The translations under genes were made by a program, and so were the position numbers. DNA of 6,915 nucleotides, taken from NCBI GenBank assembly GCA_046540795.1, contig JBKHEN010000137.1, positions 1 to 6,915 of the forward strand, in the 5' to 3' direction. The DNA comes from JAAAOH01 sp046540795 (GTDB lineage: Bacteria > Spirochaetota > Spirochaetia > DSM-27196 > PWMO01). Every line of letters begins with the position of its first letter. Position 1 is the first letter of the stretch. This document shows, piece by piece, positions 1 through 5,752 of the stretch. The notes beneath the pieces are model-generated. The model worked only from the letters and a program-made list of their open reading frames with translations. It did not search any database and was not told the DNA's origin.

Positions 1-12
1 TTCTTCGCCCAT
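1..12 (-). CDS. Possible start of a downstream gene, cut by the window edge
   Basis: On the minus strand an ATG at 12-10 is preceded by GAGG five bases upstream, a good ribosome-binding site, and is followed by codons for Gly-Glu-Glu before the window ends. The same frame is open back to a GTG at 75-73, which would add 21 residues, but that GTG has no ribosome-binding site. The gene would lie 81 bp after the regulator's stop codon and could be the seventh gene of the operon, for example an enzyme acting on the imported compound. Only four codons are visible, so neither the product nor the reality of the gene can be established. Confidence 0.27.
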
Positions 13-93
13 CTGTCCCTCGTATGCTCGTGAGTATTCGATTGTCCCGCCGTCGGCCGCTACGTCCCGTATCACCCCAAAAGGGCACCGGGG

Positions 94-954
94 TTACTTC
101 AACACGTCCAGGAACTTCGCCCGCTCGTCGAATTCCGCAAGCCGTTGCTCGGACTCCGCGGGGCTTCGCGCCATGTACTCCACGATGATCGCCTGCAGAA
201 GCAATAGAAACGCGCAGCTAGGATCCGAAAAGGACGTGTACTTCTGCGGGATTAGGAGAAACTGGTGGGAAACCGCCCGCAACGGAGAGGCAACGCTGTC
301 GGATATGCCAATGATCGCCGCTCCCTCTTTGCGAAACGCCTCTCCGATCTCTTGCGCCCGATGGAGATAGCGTGGGAAAGCAAAGATGAAGACCACGGTA
401 CGCTCGGTGCAGGAGAGAAGCAGGTTGAACAAATCCGCGTTGTCCTGATTGACGATGACCACGTTCTCTCGAACCTTCCCGAAGTTGTACCCGAAGTACT
501 GCGCGAGATAAGCCTCGGCGTAGAGGCCGATGACGATGGTCTTGTCAGCCTCCGCCACGGTGTCCACTACTCTACGCACCTCTTCGACACGCACGTTTTC
601 GGGAAGTCGGGCGATGTTGGCCTGTTCGTTGCTCACCACGGCTTGGATCGCGTCGAGGTTTCGGAGCTCTTCTCCGCTGTACGTATGCCTGATGTGTTCG
701 AACGCCTCGAGCTCGTGGCGCAGGACTCGCTGCAAATCCTCGAGCATCTCCGAGAACCCACGGTAGTCGAGAGCGTCGGCAAGTCGCACCACCGTGGCCT
801 CGCTTACTCCGGCCTGCTTGGCCATGCCCGCTACCGTCTCGAAGGCCGCCGCCTTATAGTTGCTTATCAAATACTCGGCGAGCTGTTGGAGCTTGGGCGT
901 CATGCGGTCGGCTTTGGCCTTGATCCGGTCGAAGATCGTCTGCTCTCCCGTCAT
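94..954 (-). CDS. MurR/RpiR-family transcriptional regulator (HTH + SIS domains)
   Basis: A 286-residue DNA-binding regulator, normal length for the MurR/RpiR family. Residues 1-78 form the N-terminal helix-turn-helix domain, with the recognition region VAGMAKQAGVSEATVVRLA at 41-59. Residues about 128-265 form a SIS (sugar isomerase) fold, which in this family binds the effector, usually a phosphosugar. Here the usual glycine/serine loops are replaced: the first reads IGLYAEAYLA (142-151) and the second FAFPRYLHRA (191-200). A Ser-Pro-Leu element (SPLRAV, 223-228) is kept. The protein fits a family branch with an FPRY-type motif and probably does not bind sugar phosphates in the usual way. 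I chose the ATG at 954 because GGGGAGAG lies 7 bases upstream and the family's N-terminus begins here. A GTG at 1008 would add 18 arginine-rich residues without a ribosome-binding site. Lying last behind the transporter genes, it is the likely local regulator; whether it represses or activates cannot be told. Confidence 0.93.
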   Translation of the reverse strand: MTGEQTIFDRIKAKADRMTPKLQQLAEYLISNYKAAAFETVAGMAKQAGVSEATVVRLADALDYRGFSEMLEDLQRVLRHELEAFEHIRHTYSGEELRNLDAIQAVVSNEQANIARLPENVRVEEVRRVVDTVAEADKTIVIGLYAEAYLAQYFGYNFGKVRENVVIVNQDNADLFNLLLSCTERTVVFIFAFPRYLHRAQEIGEAFRKEGAAIIGISDSVASPLRAVSHQFLLIPQKYTSFSDPSCAFLLLLQAIIVEYMARSPAESEQRLAEFDERAKFLDVLK

Positions 955-1071
955 CTTCTTACTCTCCCCGCCCGGTCGTCTCGCGGGCCGCGTGGCAGTC
1001 ACCGGCACAACAGTGCAGCCGCAATCACGAGGCAGCGTACGTGCCTGCCGCAGGCCACCACTCCGCCTACT

Positions 1072-1105
1072 GCTGAACGAACCGCCTGATGGCGGCCCGT
1101 TCAGC
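1072..1105 (-). terminator. Strong hairpin after the binding-protein gene, no U-tract
   Basis: An 8-bp perfect stem (GCTGAACG at 1072-1079 with CGTTCAGC at 1098-1105) encloses a 2x2 internal loop, then a second 5-bp stem (CCGCC/GGCGG) with a four-base loop TGAT (1087-1090). It starts 19 bases after the stop codon of the binding-protein gene and about 120 bases before the regulator start. No run of T follows it on the minus strand, so it is not a textbook intrinsic terminator. It more likely stabilises the upstream message or lowers read-through into the regulator. Almost the same structure can form on the opposite strand. Confidence 0.5.
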
Positions 1106-1124
1106 CTCGAATCCGGCTGTTCTG

Positions 1125-2684
1125 CTACTCGATATTCACGTTGAGCAGATTGGCAGTCCCGAGTGAATCCAGCTCGAATCCGCTGACGTTATCGCGGATG
1201 ACCGCCGTATAGTCGCTGTGAGCCAGGTTGAGAAGCACTGCGTCCTCGTGAATGATCTCCTGCATCTCGCCGTAGTAGTCGACCTGTTCGTCCTCATCGT
1301 AGGTGGTAAGGGCGGAGGAGGCAAGCTCGGACAGACGGTCCATGTCGGCGTACTGCGTGAGCGCGCTGTCTATGAGCATGACCTTCAGGAAGTTATGGGG
1401 ATGACCAATGTCGTACCAGCCGATCAAACCGATGGAATGCTCGTAATCCCGCATGGACGCGAAGTGCGTGCCCCACTCGTTGACAATCACGTCCGCATCG
1501 ATGCCGACCTCCCGCAGGTTGTCCCGTAGAATCTCGGCGGCATCCACCGGTCGGCCAATGTAGACTCGCGGTTCTTCGAAGACGTGAATTTCGGTCTCGA
1601 ATCCGTCGGGGTAACCCGCATCGGCCAGCAACTCTCGGGCTCGCTCGGGGTCGTACTCGTAGGGCTCGATGTCGTCATTGTACCCAAGAACCGTTTCCGG
1701 CATCGGATTCACCGCAGGAGTGCCGAGCCCGCCGTAAACGCTATCTACGAGAGACTCAGAGTCAATCGCGTGACTGACTGCGCGGCGTACGCGTACGTCG
1801 TCGAAGGGCTCGATCTCGTGGTTGATCGAGCCGAAAAAGAGGTTCGCACCCGTGACCTGCACGAGCTCCAGCTCCTCGTCCTCCTCGACTGTCTCCAGCT
1901 GCTCCGGCAGAATGTTTTTGATGATGTCCACCTCTCCGGCCTGAATTTCCAGTAATCGCGTGGAGTCCTCGGGGACCACCTTCCACACGATCGAGTCGAT
2001 TTCCGGCTCCTCACCCCAGTAGTCGTCGTACTTCTCGATCACTACTTCCTCGTCGCGCTGCCACTCGCGAAACTCGAATGGACCGGTACCGACGGGATTG
2101 CGGAAAAAGTCCTCTCCGTGCTCCTCCACTGCGCTCGGACTCACGATGAATTGTGAGTAAAACCCCATGTACATCAAGAACGGCGCGAAGCGGTCGGCCA
2201 GCGTGAACTCTACCGTATAGTCGTCTACCGCCCGCACATCTTCTACCGCGTCTCCGAACAGGTACTCGAAGCTCGAGAAGTCTCCTAGGCCGTGGTAAGG
2301 GTGGTCTTCGTCGATGAGCCGCTTGTAGCTGAACACTACCGCCTCGGCGTTAAACTCCGTGCCGTCGTGGAACGTCACATCGTCGCGCAAGTCGAAGGTC
2401 CACACCGTGCCGTCGTCGGATACCTCCCAGCTCTCCGCCAGGGACGGCTCCACATTGAGCTCGTCGTCGGCGTAGCGCACCAGACCCTCGTACATGTGGT
2501 ACATGATGTCGATCTCCGCCTCGGACCACGCATAGCCGGTGTCGAGCGTCTCCGCGTCGGTGCCGCGGGCAATGGTCACGGTCTTCTCGATCTCCGCCTC
2601 CGCGCCTTCTCCCCCGCAGCCTGCAAGGACCACTGCAGCCAACGCCGCGACGAGCAGAAAACCGCTCAACGTCTTCACTTTCAT
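1125..2684 (-). CDS. Peptide-type ABC transporter substrate-binding lipoprotein (SBP family 5)
   Basis: The 519-residue extracytoplasmic receptor of the importer, a normal length for the DppA/OppA-type SBP_bac_5 family. Residues 1-22 are a lipoprotein signal peptide (MKVK, a hydrophobic stretch, then the lipobox L20-A-G-C23); Cys23 would be lipidated to anchor the mature protein. The family signature follows: LAESWEVSDDGTVWTFDLR (82-100), VTFHDGTEFNAEAVVFSYKR (103-122), then NPVGTGPF (196-203). Near the ligand site GWYDIGHPHNF (422-432) stands where many relatives carry a DPDNF or DPHNF motif. The mature protein is extremely acidic, about 115 Asp+Glu to 28 Lys+Arg. The start is firm: AGGGGGG at 2698-2692 lies 7 bases before the ATG. 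It follows the ATPase genes by 80 bp instead of leading the operon. The cargo is probably a di- or oligopeptide, but this superfamily also carries nickel chelates, glutathione, opines and sugars, so the substrate is open. Confidence 0.95.
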   Translation of the reverse strand: MKVKTLSGFLLVAALAAVVLAGCGGEGAEAEIEKTVTIARGTDAETLDTGYAWSEAEIDIMYHMYEGLVRYADDELNVEPSLAESWEVSDDGTVWTFDLRDDVTFHDGTEFNAEAVVFSYKRLIDEDHPYHGLGDFSSFEYLFGDAVEDVRAVDDYTVEFTLADRFAPFLMYMGFYSQFIVSPSAVEEHGEDFFRNPVGTGPFEFREWQRDEEVVIEKYDDYWGEEPEIDSIVWKVVPEDSTRLLEIQAGEVDIIKNILPEQLETVEEDEELELVQVTGANLFFGSINHEIEPFDDVRVRRAVSHAIDSESLVDSVYGGLGTPAVNPMPETVLGYNDDIEPYEYDPERARELLADAGYPDGFETEIHVFEEPRVYIGRPVDAAEILRDNLREVGIDADVIVNEWGTHFASMRDYEHSIGLIGWYDIGHPHNFLKVMLIDSALTQYADMDRLSELASSALTTYDEDEQVDYYGEMQEIIHEDAVLLNLAHSDYTAVIRDNVSGFELDSLGTANLLNVNIE

Positions 2685-2691
2685 TGCGATA

Positions 2692-2698
2692 CCCCCCT
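2692..2698 (-). promoter_or_regulatory. Strong ribosome-binding site of the binding-protein gene
   Basis: AGGGGGG on the minus strand sits 7 bases before the ATG at 2684. This independent translation signal fits a protein needed in excess over the membrane components, although its gene is fifth in the operon. No convincing separate promoter is visible in the 80-bp gap. Confidence 0.7.
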
Positions 2699-2721
2699 GT
2701 CCATCCGACTCAATTTCGATA

Positions 2722-2758
2722 CTGCCCGGGCGCGTCGGTTTCGCGGCGCCACGGCCAG
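2722..2758 (-). other. Imperfect hairpin in the dppF / binding-protein gap
   Basis: An inner 5-bp stem (GGCGC with GCGCC on the minus strand, 12-base loop) is extended, across a small internal loop and one G-G mismatch, by CTG..CC pairing with GG.CAG. No U-tract follows. Such intercistronic hairpins can block exonucleases and protect a downstream binding-protein message. The pairing is imperfect in GC-rich DNA, so a functional role is only a suggestion. Confidence 0.28.
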
Positions 2759-2764
2759 ATTCCG

Positions 2765-3766
2765 CTACTGCTGTGTTCCGCCTTCTGGGTCACCTTCCGA
2801 GGCGTACAGATGGCATTTCACCTCGCGCCCCGCCTCCGGGACATAGACCGGTGGCTCCACGCGCCGGCAGACCTCCATCGCATGGGGGCACCGCGGGTGA
2901 AACGGGCACCCCGGGGGCGGATCGATCGGACTGGGAACCTCTCCACCCGACGCGCTCGCGCTAATCGGCACATCCGGGTCCGGGACCGGCACCGATTTGA
3001 GGAGGAGCTTCGAGTACGGGTGGAGCGGTCGATCGAAGAACGTTCGTTTCGGCGCAGTCTCGACAATCTTTCCCAGATACATCACCGCCACCCGGTCGCT
3101 TATGTACTTCACCACGCTCAAGTCGTGGGAAATAAAGACGTATGTCAGCCCGAGGCGCTCTTTGAGGTCCGAGAGGAGGTTCACCACCTGCGCCTGTATC
3201 GACACGTCGAGCGCGGATACCGGCTCATCGGCGATGATCACTCGAGGGTCGAGAGCGAGAGCTCGGGCGATCCCGATGCGCTGCCGCTGCCCGCCGGAGA
3301 ACTCATGGACGAACTTGTCCACTGCCGTCTCGCGCAGGCCCACCAGCGCCATGAGCTCCAGCGCCTTTTCCCGCCGGCTCGCACGCGTGCCGATGCGATG
3401 CACGGCCAGGGGCTCCGTTATGAGGCTCCCCACTTTCCACTTGGGGTCGAGGCTGGAGTAGGGGTCCTGGTAGATCATCTGGACATTGCGGCGGTAGCGC
3501 ACCAGAGCGCGACGGCCCATGGCAAACACGTTTTCTCCCGCGTAGGAAACGGTTCCGTCCGTCGGTGGTTCAACGTTCAGCAGGAGCTTTCTCGTCGTCG
3601 ACTTCCCGCAACCGGACTCGCCTACTATGCTCAGGGTCTCTCCGGCAAAGAGGTCAAAACTGACCCCGTCCACCGCTTTGAGCGTGTCATAGGCCAACAG
3701 GCTGCTCGGTCTTCGCACCGGATAGTGCTTCTTGAGGTTGTCCGCGTGCAGGAGAATCTGTGCCAC
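2765..3766 (-). CDS. dppF: Peptide ABC transporter ATP-binding protein, DppF/OppF type
   Basis: A 333-residue cytoplasmic ATPase that pairs with DppD to power import. The ABC elements are complete: Walker A GESGCGKST (49-57), Q-loop Gln100 in YQDP, signature FSGGQRQR (156-163), Walker B VIIADEP (176-182), D-loop SALD (184-187) and switch His214 in FISHD. NVQMIYQDPYSSLDP (94-108) is typical of the F-type subunit. The C-terminal oligopeptide-transporter extension begins near HPYSKLLL (249-256) and carries four cysteines, Cys287, Cys293, Cys300 and Cys318, in the spacing reported to hold an iron-sulfur cluster in Dpp/Opp ATPases. The start is a GTG only 3 bp after the dppD stop; AGGGAAGG at 3780-3773, inside the last codons of dppD, serves as its ribosome-binding site, so translation is probably coupled. 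The symbol reflects the family; the substrate was not determined. Confidence 0.96.
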   Translation of the reverse strand: MAQILLHADNLKKHYPVRRPSSLLAYDTLKAVDGVSFDLFAGETLSIVGESGCGKSTTRKLLLNVEPPTDGTVSYAGENVFAMGRRALVRYRRNVQMIYQDPYSSLDPKWKVGSLITEPLAVHRIGTRASRREKALELMALVGLRETAVDKFVHEFSGGQRQRIGIARALALDPRVIIADEPVSALDVSIQAQVVNLLSDLKERLGLTYVFISHDLSVVKYISDRVAVMYLGKIVETAPKRTFFDRPLHPYSKLLLKSVPVPDPDVPISASASGGEVPSPIDPPPGCPFHPRCPHAMEVCRRVEPPVYVPEAGREVKCHLYASEGDPEGGTQQ

Positions 3767-3769
3767 GGC

Positions 3770-4852
3770 TTACCTTCCCTTCTCCCGTTTCCGCTCCGCC
3801 CCTGTCCCTGTCGCTTCCCCCGTCCCCGTCGCCGCCGATCCCGCCGCCCCCTCGTAGAGCCGGCAGCGCACGTGCGCCTCTCCGACGTGCATCAGCTCCG
3901 GCGGCACATCACAACGATCGAAACGCCACGGGCAGCGGTCCGCGAAGCGACACCCGGCAGGGACGGAGGTCATATCGGGGACCATCCCCTTGATCTCGTT
4001 CAAACGATCCTGCTCACCGGTCATCCGCGGCACCGTTTCGAGAAGACCGCGTGTGTAGGGATGGCGGGGATTGCGGAACAGGCTCCGCACGTCGGTGTAT
4101 TCCACCACTTGCCCGGCGTACATCACCGCGACCATATCGGCGGTCTGGGCGATCACGCCGAGGTCGTGGGTGATCATGATAAGCCCCGAACCGACCTCCT
4201 TCTGCAGCTCCTTCATGAGCACGAGGATCTGCGCCTGAATGGTCACGTCCAACGCGGTGGTGGGCTCATCGGCGATGAGGACGTCCGGGCGGCACGCGAG
4301 GGCCATGGCAATCATCGCCCGCTGGCGCAGTCCTCCGCTGAGCTGGTGGGGATAACTCTTCATTTGCCGTTCCGGATTGGGTATACCTACCCGGGAGAGG
4401 AGCTCCTGGACCTTCTGCCGGACACGCTCGCCACGGTCGAGGCGATGGTGTATGCGGAAGACCTCGGCGAGCTGCTCTTCTATCGTGAACACCGGATTCA
4501 GCGAGGTCAGAGGCTCCTGAAAGATGATGGACAGCCGATCACCGCGGATACGCTGCAACTCGGCCTCCGACTTGGACAGCAGCTCCTCGCCGCGAAAGAG
4601 CACGCGCCCCGTAACCTCCGCGTAGTCGGGAAGCAGCCCCATAACCGAGAACGCGGTTACGCTCTTGCCGCACCCGGACTCTCCGACGATCCCGAGGGTC
4701 TCGCCCTTGTCGAGACCGAGACTCACGTGGTCAACGGCCTCGACCCTGGCCTCGTCGGTACGGAACTCCACGTGTAAGTCCTCTATCTCGAGGAGCCTCG
4801 GTTTGCCCCGACGCTCCCCTGCGGTCCTATCGGTTCTCTCCCCCGCTTCCAT
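3770..4852 (-). CDS. dppD: Peptide ABC transporter ATP-binding protein, DppD/OppD type
   Basis: A 360-residue cytoplasmic ATPase, partner of DppF. Motifs: Walker A GESGCGKS (57-64), Q-loop Gln112 in FQEP, signature LSGGLRQR (171-178; the Leu in place of the usual Gln is within D-type variation), Walker B VLIADEP (191-197), switch His229 in ITHD. The C-terminal extension (HPYTRGLLETVP, 264-275) has cysteines 301, 307, 314 and 330, matching the iron-sulfur pattern of DppF. It is somewhat long for the family because of about 19 charged residues before the ABC fold (LLEIEDLHVEF at 20-30) and a 25-residue tail after it containing the duplicated ATGTG motif. The ATG at 4852 is the only usable start in the N-terminal part. 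Its ribosome-binding site is weak: GGGGAAAGG ends 13 bases upstream, at the dppC stop, 21 bp away, so coupling to dppC translation may matter. Confidence 0.96.
   Translation of the reverse strand: MEAGERTDRTAGERRGKPRLLEIEDLHVEFRTDEARVEAVDHVSLGLDKGETLGIVGESGCGKSVTAFSVMGLLPDYAEVTGRVLFRGEELLSKSEAELQRIRGDRLSIIFQEPLTSLNPVFTIEEQLAEVFRIHHRLDRGERVRQKVQELLSRVGIPNPERQMKSYPHQLSGGLRQRAMIAMALACRPDVLIADEPTTALDVTIQAQILVLMKELQKEVGSGLIMITHDLGVIAQTADMVAVMYAGQVVEYTDVRSLFRNPRHPYTRGLLETVPRMTGEQDRLNEIKGMVPDMTSVPAGCRFADRCPWRFDRCDVPPELMHVGEAHVRCRLYEGAAGSAATGTGEATGTGAERKREKGR
3773..3780 (-). promoter_or_regulatory. dppF ribosome-binding site inside the dppD 3' end
   Basis: AGGGAAGG in the last codons of dppD lies 6 bases before the GTG start of dppF. 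It supports the GTG start and implies that ribosomes finishing dppD help to start dppF, a usual way to keep the two ATPases at equal amounts. Confidence 0.65.
3797..3832 (-). repeat. Two 18-bp G-rich tandem repeats in the dppD 3' end
   Basis: Two adjacent 18-base units (3832-3815 and 3814-3797) share the pattern GCGACRGGGACRGGGG and encode the doubled tail motif ATGTG-E / ATGTG-A (residues 341-352) of DppD. In the message they give four G-runs (4, 5, 3 and 4 G at 3827-3824, 3821-3817, 3808-3806 and 3802-3799) with loops of 2, 8 and 3 bases, a possible RNA G-quadruplex about 30 bases before the dppF start. The repeat lies outside the conserved ATPase fold, so it was probably gained by slippage. 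Confidence 0.6.
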
Positions 4853-4873
4853 GTTCGCTCGCTCGCCTTTCCC

Positions 4874-5734
4874 CTAGCGCAGCCGCAATTTCGGATCCAG
4901 CGCTTCCCGCAGCCCGTCGCCGAGCAAGTTGAACGAGAGCACCGCCAGAAATATCATGAGTCCCGGAAACACCGTGATCCACCATTTGCCCACCAATAGA
5001 AAGTCCCGCCCGCCGCTGAGCATGGCACCCCACTCCGGAAGAGCCGGATCGATCCCGATACCGAGGAAGCCCAGCGCGGCGGTATAGAGGATGGCGTCTC
5101 CGAGCAACAGCGTCAGGTAGACCACGACGGGGGTCAGGATATTCGGAAGTACGTGCCCGACCATGATCCACACGTTTCCCGCTCCCATCGCTCGGGAAGC
5201 TTCGATGAACGGTAGCTCTTTCACGGACAGGACCGACCCCCGCGCGATCCTCGCGACTGCCGGCACGTAGACGATGACGATGGCCATCATGGCGTTTTCC
5301 ATCCCCGTGCCCAGCACCGCCACGATTGCCAATGCCAGAAGCAACGGCGGAAAGGCCAAGAGAATGTCGAAGATGCGCATCACGATGATATCCACCCGCC
5401 CACCGAAATACCCCGAGATGAGCCCAATCGTCACCCCGATGAGTGCGGTGACCCCGATCACCGAGTAGCCGATACGAAGCGAGATTCCCGCCCCGTAGAG
5501 CAGGCGGGAGAAGATGTCGCGGCCGAGGTTGTCGGTCCCGAGGATATGCTCCGAGTTTCCCGCCCAGAAGCCCGGCTGCAGCGCGGCGTCCAGCTTGGGC
5601 CGCACCGGATCGTGGGGCGCAATTGCCGGGCCGACGATCGAGAGGATGATGAGCGCTAACGCCACACCAAGCGCGACTGCGGTCAGTCTGTTCCTAGTGA
5701 ATATGCGAATGATCCGCCGCGTTCCCGCCTTCAT
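4874..5734 (-). CDS. dppC: Peptide ABC transporter permease, DppC/OppC type
   Basis: A 286-residue inner-membrane permease that forms half of the translocation channel with DppB. A short basic N-terminus (MKAGTRRIIRIFTRNR) precedes the first membrane span at about 17-39. The family motifs HDP (41-43) and LGTDNLGRD (65-73) follow. Further spans lie near 87-108, 123-143, 146-165, 199-221 and 251-272. The cytoplasmic EAA loop that docks on the ATPases runs from Glu178 (EASRAMGAGNVWIMV) to HVLPN at 194-198. LGFLGIGI (221-228) and PEWGAML (233-239) are typical C-type elements, and the protein ends in DPKLRLR. Length is normal. The gene starts 16 bp after dppB stops; AAGGAGGA at 5752-5745 overlaps the dppB stop codon and lies 11 bases before the ATG. 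Confidence 0.96.
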   Translation of the reverse strand: MKAGTRRIIRIFTRNRLTAVALGVALALIILSIVGPAIAPHDPVRPKLDAALQPGFWAGNSEHILGTDNLGRDIFSRLLYGAGISLRIGYSVIGVTALIGVTIGLISGYFGGRVDIIVMRIFDILLAFPPLLLALAIVAVLGTGMENAMMAIVIVYVPAVARIARGSVLSVKELPFIEASRAMGAGNVWIMVGHVLPNILTPVVVYLTLLLGDAILYTAALGFLGIGIDPALPEWGAMLSGGRDFLLVGKWWITVFPGLMIFLAVLSFNLLGDGLREALDPKLRLR

Positions 5735-5744
5735 TGCCGCGCCG

Positions 5745-5752
5745 TCCTCCTT
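5745..5752 (-). promoter_or_regulatory. Consensus ribosome-binding site of dppC, overlapping the dppB stop
   Basis: AAGGAGGA shares two bases with the TAA stop of dppB and has full complementarity to the anti-Shine-Dalgarno core. The 11-base gap to the dppC ATG is at the long end of normal. The overlap suggests coupled translation of the two permeases. Confidence 0.65.

Noticed and set aside
74..94. Hairpin ACCCC/GGGGT overlapping the regulator stop codon
   Set aside because: Five pairs around an 11-base loop with no following U-run; too weak to call a terminator.
955..1008. Upstream GTG start for the regulator
   Set aside because: It has no ribosome-binding site and adds 18 Arg/Pro-rich residues before the family's N-terminus; the ATG at 954 has a good site.
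1005..1049. Small inverted repeats (GCAC-N4-GTGC at 1005-1016 and GGCAG-N9-CTGCC at 1031-1049) as regulator binding sites
   Set aside because: Only 4- and 5-bp arms, unrelated to the motif near the operon promoter, and expected often in GC-rich DNA.
955..1071. Separate promoter for the regulator gene
   Set aside because: No paired -35 and -10 boxes with acceptable spacing were found in this GC-rich stretch.
265..1089. 274-codon open frame on the plus strand
   Set aside because: It is antisense to the regulator gene, has biased composition and no family motif, and ends inside the GC-rich gap.
2684..4777. Very long open frame (697 codons) on the plus strand
   Set aside because: It runs antisense through dppF and most of dppD, whose motifs are unmistakable. 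Its translation is rich in Arg and His with no recognisable domain, a usual shadow in GC-rich DNA.
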